NCBI GenBank assembly: GCA_035533615.1
Contig: DATLTM010000002.1
Span: 1-30,102 of the forward strand
Direction: 5' to 3'
DNA from: C7867-001 sp035533615
GTDB lineage: Bacteria > Patescibacteriota > Minisyncoccia > Phycocordibacterales > Phycocordibacteraceae
Length of the DNA stretch: 30,102 nt
Positions within the stretch are counted from its first letter, which is position 1. Every line of letters begins with the position of its first letter. The notes below the pieces were generated by a model. The model saw nothing but the letters and a program-made list of their open reading frames with translations. It was not told the DNA's origin and did not search any database. The translations under genes were made by a program, and so were the position numbers. This document shows positions 14,431-22,145 of the stretch, one piece after another.

Positions 14431-14859
14431 TCAGTTGGCATCGCCGAGTTTTTCGGCGAAAGCATCGGCATCGCGTTCGATGGCGGCAGTATAATTCTTC
14501 CAAGCTGACTCATCCCAGATTTCAATCCGGCTCGCCACGCCGGCGATGACCGTCTTACTTTTAAGCCCAGCAAAACTCTTCAAATGATCGGGGACGAGTA
14601 CGCGTCCCGCAGCATCGACCTCCGCCTCCATCGCGCCGGCAAGGAAGAGCCGTGCAAGACCGCGTGCCGCGGAGGTTCCTCCTGCATGCAATGCGCGACT
14701 TTCGGCCTCTTTCGTCCATGCCTTCTTCGGATACACAAAAAGGCAATGATCAAGGCCGCGCGTTATGACAACGGCGCGGCCGAGATCCTTCCGGAACTTT
14801 GCCGGAAGTGAGACACGATTTTTGGGATCCAGCGTGTGCAGATATTCGCCGATAAACAT
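14431..14859 (-). CDS. mraZ: Transcriptional regulator MraZ
   Basis: A DNA-binding regulator of the dcw operon with two AbrB-like half domains. The first is FIGEYLHTLDPKNRVSLPAKFR (residues 2-23). The second is AMEAEVDAAGRVLVPDHLKSFAGL (about 75-98), each carrying the family DxxGR/DxKNR pattern. At 142 residues the length is standard. MraZ family members assemble as rings and bind arrays of short GTGG-type repeats in front of their own gene. Here five such repeats plus a perfect hairpin lie upstream at about 14882-14952, which suggests autoregulation of the mraZ-rsmH-ftsL-ftsI-murF unit. Confidence 0.96.
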   Translation of the reverse strand: MFIGEYLHTLDPKNRVSLPAKFRKDLGRAVVITRGLDHCLFVYPKKAWTKEAESRALHAGGTSAARGLARLFLAGAMEAEVDAAGRVLVPDHLKSFAGLKSKTVIAGVASRIEIWDESAWKNYTAAIERDADAFAEKLGDAN

Positions 14860-14881
14860 ACAAAATCAGTGGAGCGGTTCG

Positions 14882-14909
14882 GAGAAACAGGCCACCACTC
14901 CTGTTTCTC
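14882..14909. other. Perfect inverted repeat in the mraZ leader
   Basis: GAGAAACAGG and CCTGTTTCTC form a 10-bp perfect stem around an 8-nt loop. Read on the minus strand the loop is AGTGGTGG, which contains a MraZ-box-like GTGG. It lies 23-50 nt before the mraZ ATG and could be an mRNA stem-loop or a DNA operator. No U-tract follows, so it is not a standard terminator. Confidence 0.6.
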
Positions 14910-14952
14910 ACTTCATCCCACTAGTTTAGTAGTGTACACCACTCCTCCCCAC
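14892..14952 (-). promoter_or_regulatory. Candidate MraZ-box array
   Basis: On the minus strand GTG-led repeats begin at 14952 (GTGGGG), 14942 (GTGGTG), 14921 (GTGGGA), 14911 (GTGAGA) and 14898 (GTGGTGG). Spacings are 10, 21, 10 and 13 bp, so most are on one helical phase. MraZ proteins are known to bind direct TGGG-like repeats at 10-bp periodicity upstream of mraZ. No convincing -35/-10 pair could be placed among them. Confidence 0.6.
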
Positions 14953-15017
14953 TTACCCGGTAGTTATCCACATGCAACCCGAAACAGTATTTTGTCCTAT
15001 TTTATAAGGGGAATCGA

Positions 15018-15033
15018 CACGGGAAAACCCGTG
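15018..15033 (-). terminator. Possible weak terminator after lysS
   Basis: A perfect 6-bp stem CACGGG / CCCGTG around a 4-nt loop (TTTT on the minus strand) lies 20 bp downstream of the lysS stop. There is no proper U-tract, so function is uncertain. Confidence 0.35.
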
Positions 15034-15053
15034 CTGGAACGGAACAGTCGTCG

Positions 15054-16511
15054 CTATCGCGGTCTTAAAAGAGGAAATATTTGACCTTCACGGATGGAGA
15101 CACCCTCGAGAAAGCTGAAAAGACGCTCCGAGACGCCAAAACCGACGGCAGGTGGCATGCCGTATTCAAGCGCCTCGACGAATTCATGATCGTACATCTG
15201 CGCTTCTTCATCCCCCGCGGCGCGTAATTTCGCCTGCTCTGTGAAGCGTTCCGCCTGGTCAACCGGATCGTTCAACTCACTATAGCCATTCCCAAGTTCG
15301 CTTCCAGCAATGATTGGCTGGAATCGCTCGGTAATCCCGGGATGATCTGGATCAGACTTTGCGAGCGGCGAGAGAGTTTTTGGCATGCCGATGAGAAATC
15401 CCGGACCACCAATTTTTCGGCGGCAATATTTCCATACTGTGTCGATGGCACGAGACGTATTCCATCCTTCGGTACCGAAAGTTATGCCATGTTCTCGGAG
15501 TTTCGCCTCCATCGTCTCGAGAGATGCCGTCATGATATTAATGTCCGTGTATTTGCGTATTGCCTGCACGTAGTCATACCGTTCCCATGGAACTCCTAAA
15601 TCTACGGTAAATGCACCGATAGAGAATTTCAGCGTGCCGAACGTTTCAAGAGCGACGCGCTTGTATAGATCCTCGACCAATTCCATACCCATCAAATAAT
15701 CGGCATATGCCCAGTAAAATTCCATCGCTGTATAGTCTTGAGCGTGCTCCGCTGACATGCCCTCATTGCGAAATACCCGTCCAATCTCGAACGTTTTAGG
15801 AAGACCCGCAACCATGAGACGTTTCTGCCATAATTCTCCGGCCGAAATGCGCAGATAGACGTCCATATCAAGAGCGTTGTGATGCGTCTTAAATGGGCGC
15901 GCTTCAGCGCCGCCGGTTGTCGTTTCGAAAACAGGTGTCTCTACTTCTATGAAATCTCTCTCAAGAAGATATGACCGGATGACGTTCCAGAATCTCGAGC
16001 GTCGTTTGATCCGCTCAGCAAGATCTTTGGTGAGCACTATGTCGAGATACCGTTTCCGAAACCGTTCATCCTCGTCCTTAATGCCGAACCATTCGTCCGG
16101 TAGGGGCCGGAGCGATTTAGCGAGCATACGCCAGCCGGTAACGTTAAGCGACGGCATCCCGCGTTTGGTCGTAAAGGCGCCGCCGGCAAATTCAACAATA
16201 TCACCGGTATCGACCGTGCCGATAAAGAGGTCAAAAGATGACTCGCCGAGCTTCCCGCGCTGAACAAAACATTGCCCTTTCTTTCCGTCAAAAATATCAA
16301 CAAAAAGCGATCCGCCATGCTCGCGAATGGACATTGCGCGCCCGGCAAGTATCACCTGTTCGCCGTTCTGTTCCAGCGCTTCGTGATTCGCGAGAAACTG
16401 TTCGATTGAATGGGTGCGTCCGGTACGATTCGGATATGGCTCCATACCCGCCTTTTTAAGCCGCTCTATCTTCGCAAGTCTTTCCGCACGCACTGTATCA
16501 AGCAAAGCCAT
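15054..16511 (-). CDS. lysS: Lysyl-tRNA synthetase, class II
   Basis: This enzyme charges tRNA-Lys with lysine. The 485-residue protein has the usual architecture: an N-terminal anticodon-binding OB fold (about residues 50-140, VILAGRAMSIREHGG, FVDIFDGKKGQC), then the class II catalytic core. Motif 2 is FEIGRVFRNEGMSAEHAQDYTAMEFYWAYADY. The family TPVFETTTGGAEARPF precedes it. Motif 3 is GFGVSERLFSFLEGVSIREGQIFPLLRPR, which differs from the classical GIDRL form (SERL instead of GIDRL). Lysine specificity is favoured by overall similarity to LysS. The ATG is 6 nt downstream of an extended -10 (TGA TATAGT), so a leaderless transcript is possible in addition to read-through from greA, 23 bp upstream. 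Confidence 0.93.
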   Translation of the reverse strand: MALLDTVRAERLAKIERLKKAGMEPYPNRTGRTHSIEQFLANHEALEQNGEQVILAGRAMSIREHGGSLFVDIFDGKKGQCFVQRGKLGESSFDLFIGTVDTGDIVEFAGGAFTTKRGMPSLNVTGWRMLAKSLRPLPDEWFGIKDEDERFRKRYLDIVLTKDLAERIKRRSRFWNVIRSYLLERDFIEVETPVFETTTGGAEARPFKTHHNALDMDVYLRISAGELWQKRLMVAGLPKTFEIGRVFRNEGMSAEHAQDYTAMEFYWAYADYLMGMELVEDLYKRVALETFGTLKFSIGAFTVDLGVPWERYDYVQAIRKYTDINIMTASLETMEAKLREHGITFGTEGWNTSRAIDTVWKYCRRKIGGPGFLIGMPKTLSPLAKSDPDHPGITERFQPIIAGSELGNGYSELNDPVDQAERFTEQAKLRAAGDEEAQMYDHEFVEALEYGMPPAVGFGVSERLFSFLEGVSIREGQIFPLLRPR

Positions 16512-16517
16512 GCGTGT

Positions 16518-16526
16518 ACTATATCA
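16518..16526 (-). promoter_or_regulatory. Extended -10 promoter of lysS
   Basis: Minus-strand TGA TATAGT is read from 16526 to 16518, with 6 nt to the lysS ATG. It lies in the 23-bp gap after greA. Confidence 0.55.
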
Positions 16527-16534
16527 TTCGTTTG

Positions 16535-17026
16535 TTAAGCAACTTTTTCAATCGTGTACGTCTGCTTACCAGAAGGAGTTTCAAAAGTGAACACGTCGCC
16601 CTTCTTCTTCCCCATAAGCGCGGCACCAAGAGGTGATGCGTGCGAGAGTTTCTTCACACGCATATCGGCCTCCTCACTCCCGACGATGGTGTATTCGTGC
16701 ACGTCCGGACTGCCCTCTTTCTTGATCGAAACCACCGAATTAAAACCGACTTCATTTTTCTTTTTCCCATCGGTGAGGATCTTTGTATTTTTTACGAGAT
16801 CTTCGAGTTTCTTGATGCGTTCCTCGGTCGCGGCCTGCAGATCACGCGCTTCCTGGTATTCCGCATTCTCCGAGAGATCGCCCAGAGAACGGGCATACTC
16901 GAGATTTTTTGCAATCTCGGTACGCCGCACTGTCTTCAGATGTTCCAGTTCTTTAATCATCTCGTCAAATTTCTCCTGCGAGACGAATGTGTCTTGTACA
17001 TCAACCATAATACTTCGTGTGGGCAT
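16535..17026 (-). CDS. greA: Transcription elongation factor GreA
   Basis: GreA enters the RNA polymerase secondary channel and stimulates cleavage of backtracked RNA. The 163-residue length is typical. The N-terminal coiled coil (about residues 15-85) carries the catalytic tip LGDLSENAEYQEARD, with the acidic residues that hold the second Mg ion. The C-terminal FKBP-like domain contains VSIKKEGSPDVHEYTIVGSEEAD and SHASPLGAALMGKKKGDVFTFETPSG. ATG 17026 is given, while ATG 17008 (MVDVQDTF) is an equally good start six codons in. It follows the PBP2 gene by 15 bp and precedes lysS, so it probably belongs to the long minus-strand transcription unit. Confidence 0.95.
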   Translation of the reverse strand: MPTRSIMVDVQDTFVSQEKFDEMIKELEHLKTVRRTEIAKNLEYARSLGDLSENAEYQEARDLQAATEERIKKLEDLVKNTKILTDGKKKNEVGFNSVVSIKKEGSPDVHEYTIVGSEEADMRVKKLSHASPLGAALMGKKKGDVFTFETPSGKQTYTIEKVA

Positions 17027-17041
17027 TGTACGCGGCCGGCC

Positions 17042-18736
17042 CTAAAGCGCAAGCGATGTACTCGTCGCAATACCTCCAACATACGGAGAGTTTTCGGAGT
17101 ACAAAGAATCAAAAAGAGAACGCATAACATTTACGGACTGTTCGCCTGCACCCGAAGGCCCGCGTTCGAGTACGACCGCAAATGCGTACTGCGGATGATC
17201 ATAAGGGAAAAATCCTTCGACCCAAGAATTGTCGTACTGGTTGTGCACACCGGTCTGCGCCGTACCGGTCTTTGCCGCGACTGCAAGATATGGGACATCG
17301 ATAGCATGTGCGAGTTCACCTATCACCCCGTCACGCATTCCTGCACGTATGACGGTGAGCAGTGCCGTATTCACCGGTACCGTAACAAACGTCGGCGCTG
17401 TTCCCTCGAGCAGAGTCGGCGTAAATAATTCTCCTCCATTTGCTATTGCAGCAGTCGCGCGTGCCATCTGTATCGGCGTCACCTGCATTGCATACTGTCC
17501 AATTGCGGTGAAGTAGGTATCGCCGAGATACCATGGTTCGTTGAAGACGTCTTGCTTCCACGCTGGGGTTGGAACAAGCCCGCTCGCTTCTTCAGGGAGA
17601 TCAATGCCGGTCGTGCTTCCGAAGCCGAACTGCCGATACCAGTAGTCGAGCCGATCAATGCCGAGGCCTTTCTGGCTTCCGAAACCACCGCCGACCGTAT
17701 AGAAGAAAATATCTGAAGACCACGCAATCGCCTTTTCTACGTCCACCGGACCGAGCGCCTTCCATCCTTTGTACACAAATTCCTTTCCAGGATGATACGG
17801 ATCCGGGATTGAGAGAAATCCGGGATCGTCGATAATAGTATTCGGCGTAATAAGTCCGTCTGTGAGTGCACCGGAAGCGACAAATGGCTTCACGATGGAA
17901 CCGGGGGCATAGACACCCTGTATGGCATGATTAATAAAGGGGTGCCCTGGGCTTACTTCGTATCCAGCAATGGTTCCGGATGGGCTGCCGTTTGCCATCA
18001 CGTTCGAGTCATAACTTGGAAACGAGACGAGCGCGCGCACTGCGCCGGTATGCACGTCCATAATAACGCCAGCACCGGCTATAAAATGCTGACTGTCTGC
18101 GACATCACCAAGCGCGACCGCGAAAAGCTGTTCCAGATTTGCGTCAATCGAGAGACGGAGCGTTCCCCCTTCTTCCGCGGGAATGACACTCCCCGCGGAA
18201 CGGACCCGTCCGAGTGCATCCGTCTCGGTGAGCAGCTGTCCGTTTCTTCCCGCCAGAATTCCGTTATATTCGGCCTCAAGACCGGTCACACCGGTTTCAT
18301 TTGTGTCGTAGTAGACCCCGTTTGCATCTTTCTTCGGATACGAAACGTAGCCGATGACAGAGCTCGCGGACGGGATAGGATAAATGCGCACCACACTCCC
18401 ATCCGCCTTCTCTACATTCTCGGCAAGTACCGTGCCATACCTGTCAGTGATAATTCCGCGCGGTGCGAAGATTGTCGTGATCTCGAGACTGTTATGTGCG
18501 CTTTCGGCTGCAAAGACGGCACCATTCGTTATTTCGAGATTCCATGCACGGGCAACGAGGACGAGGGCGACGAATATGAGTACGCCGGAGAGAGCGGCAA
18601 ACGTCCCCTGCGGAAGCGGTTTCTCGAGCCTTCCTTCAAAGCGTGCTCGGTCGAATGCGGGCGCGTTCGACGCATCAAGGAAGATCTCATCGGGAGCTAT
18701 CTCCTGATCCTGCCGTCGCTTGCGCCGCCACATCAT
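17042..18736 (-). CDS. mrdA: Penicillin-binding protein 2 (elongation transpeptidase)
   Basis: A class B PBP of 564 residues for side-wall peptidoglycan synthesis. It has a long charged cytoplasmic N-terminus (about 43 residues), a TM helix (about 46-64), and a pedestal domain starting with the PBP2-typical IFAPRGIITDRYGTVLAENV and TGLEAEYNGILAGRNG. The transpeptidase motifs are SIVK at 280-283, SSD at 340-342 and KTG at 489-491. The SSD form of the second motif and its place after mreB, mreC and an mreD-like gene both point to the elongation PBP2 rather than FtsI. The ATG overlaps the mreD-like stop by 4 bp. RodA, the usual partner glycosyltransferase, is not in this window. Confidence 0.93.
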   Translation of the reverse strand: MMWRRKRRQDQEIAPDEIFLDASNAPAFDRARFEGRLEKPLPQGTFAALSGVLIFVALVLVARAWNLEITNGAVFAAESAHNSLEITTIFAPRGIITDRYGTVLAENVEKADGSVVRIYPIPSASSVIGYVSYPKKDANGVYYDTNETGVTGLEAEYNGILAGRNGQLLTETDALGRVRSAGSVIPAEEGGTLRLSIDANLEQLFAVALGDVADSQHFIAGAGVIMDVHTGAVRALVSFPSYDSNVMANGSPSGTIAGYEVSPGHPFINHAIQGVYAPGSIVKPFVASGALTDGLITPNTIIDDPGFLSIPDPYHPGKEFVYKGWKALGPVDVEKAIAWSSDIFFYTVGGGFGSQKGLGIDRLDYWYRQFGFGSTTGIDLPEEASGLVPTPAWKQDVFNEPWYLGDTYFTAIGQYAMQVTPIQMARATAAIANGGELFTPTLLEGTAPTFVTVPVNTALLTVIRAGMRDGVIGELAHAIDVPYLAVAAKTGTAQTGVHNQYDNSWVEGFFPYDHPQYAFAVVLERGPSGAGEQSVNVMRSLFDSLYSENSPYVGGIATSTSLAL

Positions 18737-18987
18737 TTCCTGATACTACCCGCCCGAAGCCGACTACGCACGAAGAAGGCCACAAGCGTTGCGGCGGCTC
18801 CGTAGAGCGTGAAGAACGGCAGCATTCCTACCTGCGGTGTGTAATAAAGCGTATCGGCGAACAATCCAACCGCAAGCGGCACCATCGGATCGATAAACGC
18901 ACACGCGAGCGCAAGGAGAGCCGCTAACGGCCATGGAAAAAAAATGACTGAAACGAACGACAAAACAACAAATAGCACACGTATCAT
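18733..18987 (-). CDS. Minimal MreD-like membrane protein
   Basis: An 84-residue, strongly hydrophobic protein with about three membrane segments (residues 4-18, 19-33 and 36-72 region). The motif DPMVPLAVGLFADTLYYTP recalls the conserved MreD loop (G-x-x-x-D). Normal MreD proteins have about 160 residues and five or more helices, so this is about half size. The assignment rests mainly on position: it is coupled by 4-bp overlaps to mreC upstream and to the PBP2 gene downstream, exactly where mreD sits. A degenerate or minimal MreD is the best guess. An unrelated small membrane protein cannot be excluded. Confidence 0.7.
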   Translation of the reverse strand: MIRVLFVVLSFVSVIFFPWPLAALLALACAFIDPMVPLAVGLFADTLYYTPQVGMLPFFTLYGAAATLVAFFVRSRLRAGSIRK

Positions 18988-19823
18988 GGCAGGGTCGAGG
19001 TTGCTTGCGAAAAACTAAACACTCCTTTACCCATAGCACGAACGATAACCCATGAAGCAGAAAAAACATTGAACACCGGCATGATACGGAGTACCACCGA
19101 AGGTGAAGAGGGATCACTGTCAATGCGCACGACGCTTCCGATCATACGCATGCCCGGACCGGGAGCAAACACACTGTCACCGACGGCGACGGCCGCTGAA
19201 CGGGCGAGCGAGGCGCTCATGGTACCCGCGCCGGATCCCGTAATTGTAAGCGGCAGGTTCGCGCGACCAACCCAACCGGTAATGGTCATGCCCGGAGAGG
19301 AGAAGAGTGTTACCTGGGAGAAAGTATCCGTTACCGATGAGACCGTACCAATTGGCACACCGCCTTTGGCGAAGACCTCCATTCCAACCGCGATTCCGGC
19401 ATGAGTGCCTTCAGAGAGTACGAGCGTATCGTACGGACTCTCGGGTGGGTGGGCGACGATGCCCGCGAGAATGCCGGTCGCCGTATTCTTTTCTGTTGCG
19501 GAAGTACCGAGTAATGCATCGAGCATCGTTTCCTTTTGGAGCAACGTCTGATTTTCACTCGCAAGAGCTGTATTTTCTTCTAGCAATTTTTCATTCTGGA
19601 GAACAAGATTCCCCGTAGCGTTGAAATTGGAAAAAAACCTGTGACTTTCCGTTGCAATAAAATCGGCGTTGCGGAATACCGGAGAAAATATTCCCCAAAA
19701 GAGATTCGGTACAAGCAGGCGCAGGCAAAAAAATACGGCGGCAACCGCGAGTGCAAATGCACCCAACGAGACGCCCGAGGACGTGAGAAGCGCATTACGC
19801 TTCGCTAAGAATATCCTCCTCAT
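18984..19823 (-). CDS. mreC: Rod shape-determining protein MreC
   Basis: A bitopic protein that links cytoplasmic MreB to the periplasmic PBP2/RodA machinery. The 279-residue protein has an N-terminal TM helix (about residues 17-40), a coiled coil (LVLQNEKLLEENTALASENQTLLQKE, about 73-98) and a C-terminal beta domain containing the MreC-type VVAHPPESPYDTLVLSEGTHAGI, VGMEVFAKGGVPIGTVSSV and SVFAPGPGMRMIGSVVRID segments. The ATG at 19823 lies 29 bp inside the mreB 3' end. No later start preserves the TM helix well. It is followed by a coupled mreD-like gene. Confidence 0.9.
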   Translation of the reverse strand: MRRIFLAKRNALLTSSGVSLGAFALAVAAVFFCLRLLVPNLFWGIFSPVFRNADFIATESHRFFSNFNATGNLVLQNEKLLEENTALASENQTLLQKETMLDALLGTSATEKNTATGILAGIVAHPPESPYDTLVLSEGTHAGIAVGMEVFAKGGVPIGTVSSVTDTFSQVTLFSSPGMTITGWVGRANLPLTITGSGAGTMSASLARSAAVAVGDSVFAPGPGMRMIGSVVRIDSDPSSPSVVLRIMPVFNVFSASWVIVRAMGKGVFSFSQATSTLP

Positions 19824-20847
19824 CGATAAAGAAATCTACATACGGCTCGGGATCTTCGGTCACGATACCCGCGCCCCGCACAACCGCCGAGAGCGGATCC
19901 GGTGCGACACGCACCGGCACTCCGAGCATTTTTGCGAGTACTTGTGGCAAACCACGAAGAAGAGCGCCGCCGCCGAAGACAGTAACGCCATGCTGGAGCA
20001 CATCGGAAAGAAGCTCCGACGGCGTTGCCTCGATGACTTCCTTCATGGTATCCATGAGAGCATCAAGCGACGGGGCGAGCGCTTCGCGGATATGCGCGTC
20101 AGTCAAAATGATTTCGCGCGGAAGTCCGGTCGCGAAATCGCGGCCGCGCACACTCCGCGACAGTGTCTCGGAAAGCGGTATTACAGCGCCAATTGCTATC
20201 TTCACATCCTCGGCAGTGCGTTCACCAATTCCGAGTTTGAATTCGCTCCGAACAAAATCGATGATGTTCTCATTAAAACGATCACCGGCAATATGCGAGC
20301 TCTTCGCCGCGACAACACCCTTGAGAGCAATGACGGCAATATCGGTCGTGCCGCCACCGATATCGAGTACCATCGTCCCAACTGCGTCTGCGACTGGCAA
20401 TTTCGCACCGATAGCACCTGCAACCGTTTCTTCAAGAATGATCGCCTCGCGCGCGCCAGCATTTTTTGCGGCGTCACGAACCGCGCGGCTCTGCACATTT
20501 GTCACTCCCGTCGGCACGCCAATAACGACCCGCGGACCGAAGAGCCGCACGCGGCCATTCTGTGCCTTGTTAATGAGGTATGTGAGAAACTCTTCCGTCA
20601 CCTCAAAGTCAGAAATAACACCGTGCGAGAGCGGCCGGATGGTACGGATGTGCGCGGGCGTCTTGCCGAGCATCGTCTTCGCCTCTTTGCCGACCGCGAC
20701 GACTTGATGCGTCTTGTCGTTCACCGCCACCACCGACGGCTCATTAATGATCACGCCACGTCCGCGAACATACACGAGCGTGTTTGCGGTCCCAAGGTCT
20801 ATCGCGATGTCGCTGCTGAAGAAAGCGTTCTTGGAAAATCGGGGCAT
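19795..20847 (-). CDS. mreB: Rod shape-determining protein MreB (copy in mre operon)
   Basis: A bacterial actin homologue of 350 residues that guides side-wall synthesis. The actin-fold phosphate-binding loop IAIDLGTANTLVY (about residues 14-26), VIINEPSVVAV, the connect-1 region, the second phosphate loop VLDIGGGTTDIAVI and the adenosine motif TVFGGGALLRGLPQVL are all present. It is followed by mreC with a 29-bp overlap, then mreD-like and mrdA, the classical shape operon. The C-terminus has an acidic extension (DPEPYVDFFIDEEDILSEA) that the second copy at 24466-25491 lacks. The gene starts 3 bp after the proS stop and is presumably co-transcribed with proS. Confidence 0.95.
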   Translation of the reverse strand: MPRFSKNAFFSSDIAIDLGTANTLVYVRGRGVIINEPSVVAVNDKTHQVVAVGKEAKTMLGKTPAHIRTIRPLSHGVISDFEVTEEFLTYLINKAQNGRVRLFGPRVVIGVPTGVTNVQSRAVRDAAKNAGAREAIILEETVAGAIGAKLPVADAVGTMVLDIGGGTTDIAVIALKGVVAAKSSHIAGDRFNENIIDFVRSEFKLGIGERTAEDVKIAIGAVIPLSETLSRSVRGRDFATGLPREIILTDAHIREALAPSLDALMDTMKEVIEATPSELLSDVLQHGVTVFGGGALLRGLPQVLAKMLGVPVRVAPDPLSAVVRGAGIVTEDPEPYVDFFIDEEDILSEA

Positions 20848-20850
20848 ATC

Positions 20851-22098
20851 TTATAGCGTGAAAAGCTCCGCGCGCGATTTTTTCGCAACGGCACCGGTCA
20901 TGCGATCTACCACTTCAAACACACCGGTCGCAACCGCATCTTTGCCGACCACGATACGCTGCGGGATGCCGAAGAGATCGCTGTCAGCGAATTTCTCGCC
21001 CGGACGCGCGTCGCGATCATCGTACAGGACGTCGGCGCGCGCCTTCACCAAATCAGCATAGAGCGCGTCCGCGATCTTAGAGGTCTCATCACCATCTTTC
21101 CCAAGCGATACAAGATGCACCGCAAACGGCGCAACACTCTTCGGCCAGACGAGTCCCTTCTCATCGGACATGAGTTCCACGATGGTACCCATCAGACGCG
21201 CGGGGCCGATACCGTAACTGCCCATAAATACCGGCGTCATCTTTCCTTCCGCGTCCTTATAGGAAAGACCGAGCGCCTCTGAGAATCGTGTACCAAGCGT
21301 GAAGATATTCCCGACCTCAATAGCTTTCTCTTCCTTCAAGCTCGCCTTATTGATGCCCGTAACCGCATACACTTCAGGGTCGTCATATACCTCTTTATTG
21401 ATAGCGAGTCCTTTCGCCTTATCTATATAAATGATGTCCTCACCAGCGGCACATATGGTTTGATACTCGTGCGAGTACTTGCTGAAAGAGCCGCCGGAAG
21501 CAAATGTGCGGTATGTCTTGTCACCGATACCGGCACGCTTAAAGACATTTTCGTATGCGCTTGCTGCCCGTTCATAAAACTCGTTATGGCTTGCCGCATC
21601 TCTTGAGAACGAATACAAGTCTTTCATAATAAATTCACGCGAGCGCATGATGCCGGACTTCGCGCGCGTCTCATTGCGGAACTTATTTTGAAATTGGTAT
21701 ACATAGCGCGGCAAATCTTTGTAGGAAGCGATATGCTCGGTCATGAGCGCGGTGAGAACCTCTTCGTGCGTATTACCGAGACCGAGTTCACTGTTGTTTT
21801 TCAAACGCGTTTTAAACCAGACATCGACCGCGGCATCGTCCCAGCGTCCGGTCTTCTTCCAAATCTCGGGATCTTGGAGAGTTGAAAGAAATACTTCCTC
21901 GCCACCAATTGCGTTCATCTCTTCACGGATGATATTGATGATCTTATTGAGCGTCAGGAGGCCAAGCGGAAGGAAATCGTAAACGCCTGCCATCTCCTTG
22001 TGAATATACCCTGCACGCACCAACAACTGTGCGTTCTTAGCGACCTCGTCGCTTGGCGCCTCGCGGCGAGTCTTGGTGAAGAGCTTCGATTGCCTCAT
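20851..22098 (-). CDS. proS: Prolyl-tRNA synthetase lacking the editing insert
   Basis: This enzyme charges tRNA-Pro. ATG 22098 (MRQSKLFTKTRREAPSDEV) is chosen. The 415 residues contain motif 1 (FLPLGLLTLNKIINIIREEM), LGNTHEE, motif 2 (FRNETRAKSGIMRSREFIMKDLYSF), motif 3 (PVFMGSYGIGPARLMGTIVE) and a C-terminal anticodon-binding domain (VLYDDRDARPGEKFADSDLFGIPQRIVVG). Classical bacterial ProRS is about 570 residues with a YbaK-like editing domain between motifs 2 and 3. Here that interval is only about 100 residues, so the domain is absent, as in mitochondrial and some alphaproteobacterial enzymes. A TATACT box ends 7 nt before the ATG, predicting a leaderless mRNA. Confidence 0.94.
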   Translation of the reverse strand: MRQSKLFTKTRREAPSDEVAKNAQLLVRAGYIHKEMAGVYDFLPLGLLTLNKIINIIREEMNAIGGEEVFLSTLQDPEIWKKTGRWDDAAVDVWFKTRLKNNSELGLGNTHEEVLTALMTEHIASYKDLPRYVYQFQNKFRNETRAKSGIMRSREFIMKDLYSFSRDAASHNEFYERAASAYENVFKRAGIGDKTYRTFASGGSFSKYSHEYQTICAAGEDIIYIDKAKGLAINKEVYDDPEVYAVTGINKASLKEEKAIEVGNIFTLGTRFSEALGLSYKDAEGKMTPVFMGSYGIGPARLMGTIVELMSDEKGLVWPKSVAPFAVHLVSLGKDGDETSKIADALYADLVKARADVLYDDRDARPGEKFADSDLFGIPQRIVVGKDAVATGVFEVVDRMTGAVAKKSRAELFTL

Positions 22099-22105
22099 GC
22101 ACAAC

Positions 22106-22111
22106 AGTATA
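22106..22111 (-). promoter_or_regulatory. -10 promoter element of proS
   Basis: Minus-strand TATACT is read from 22111 to 22106, with 7 nt to the chosen proS ATG. It lies in the 47-bp gap after rseP. Confidence 0.5.
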
Positions 22112-22145
22112 CGCCACCTCGCCAACTCAGCAAAAGACAACGATT

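Noticed and set aside
15018..15033. CRISPR or repeat array in the mraZ-lysS gap
   Set aside because: Only single hairpins and short GTG repeats are present. There are no regularly spaced direct repeats of 20 or more bases anywhere in the window.
17927..18805. Plus-strand open frame of 292 codons opposite mrdA
   Set aside because: Shadow of PBP2. No family motif, no promoter or ribosome-binding site.
19669..20856. Plus-strand open frame of 395 codons opposite mreB and mreC
   Set aside because: It mirrors two well-defined genes on the other strand, and its product is rich in Arg, His and Cys without a pattern, as expected of an antisense artefact.
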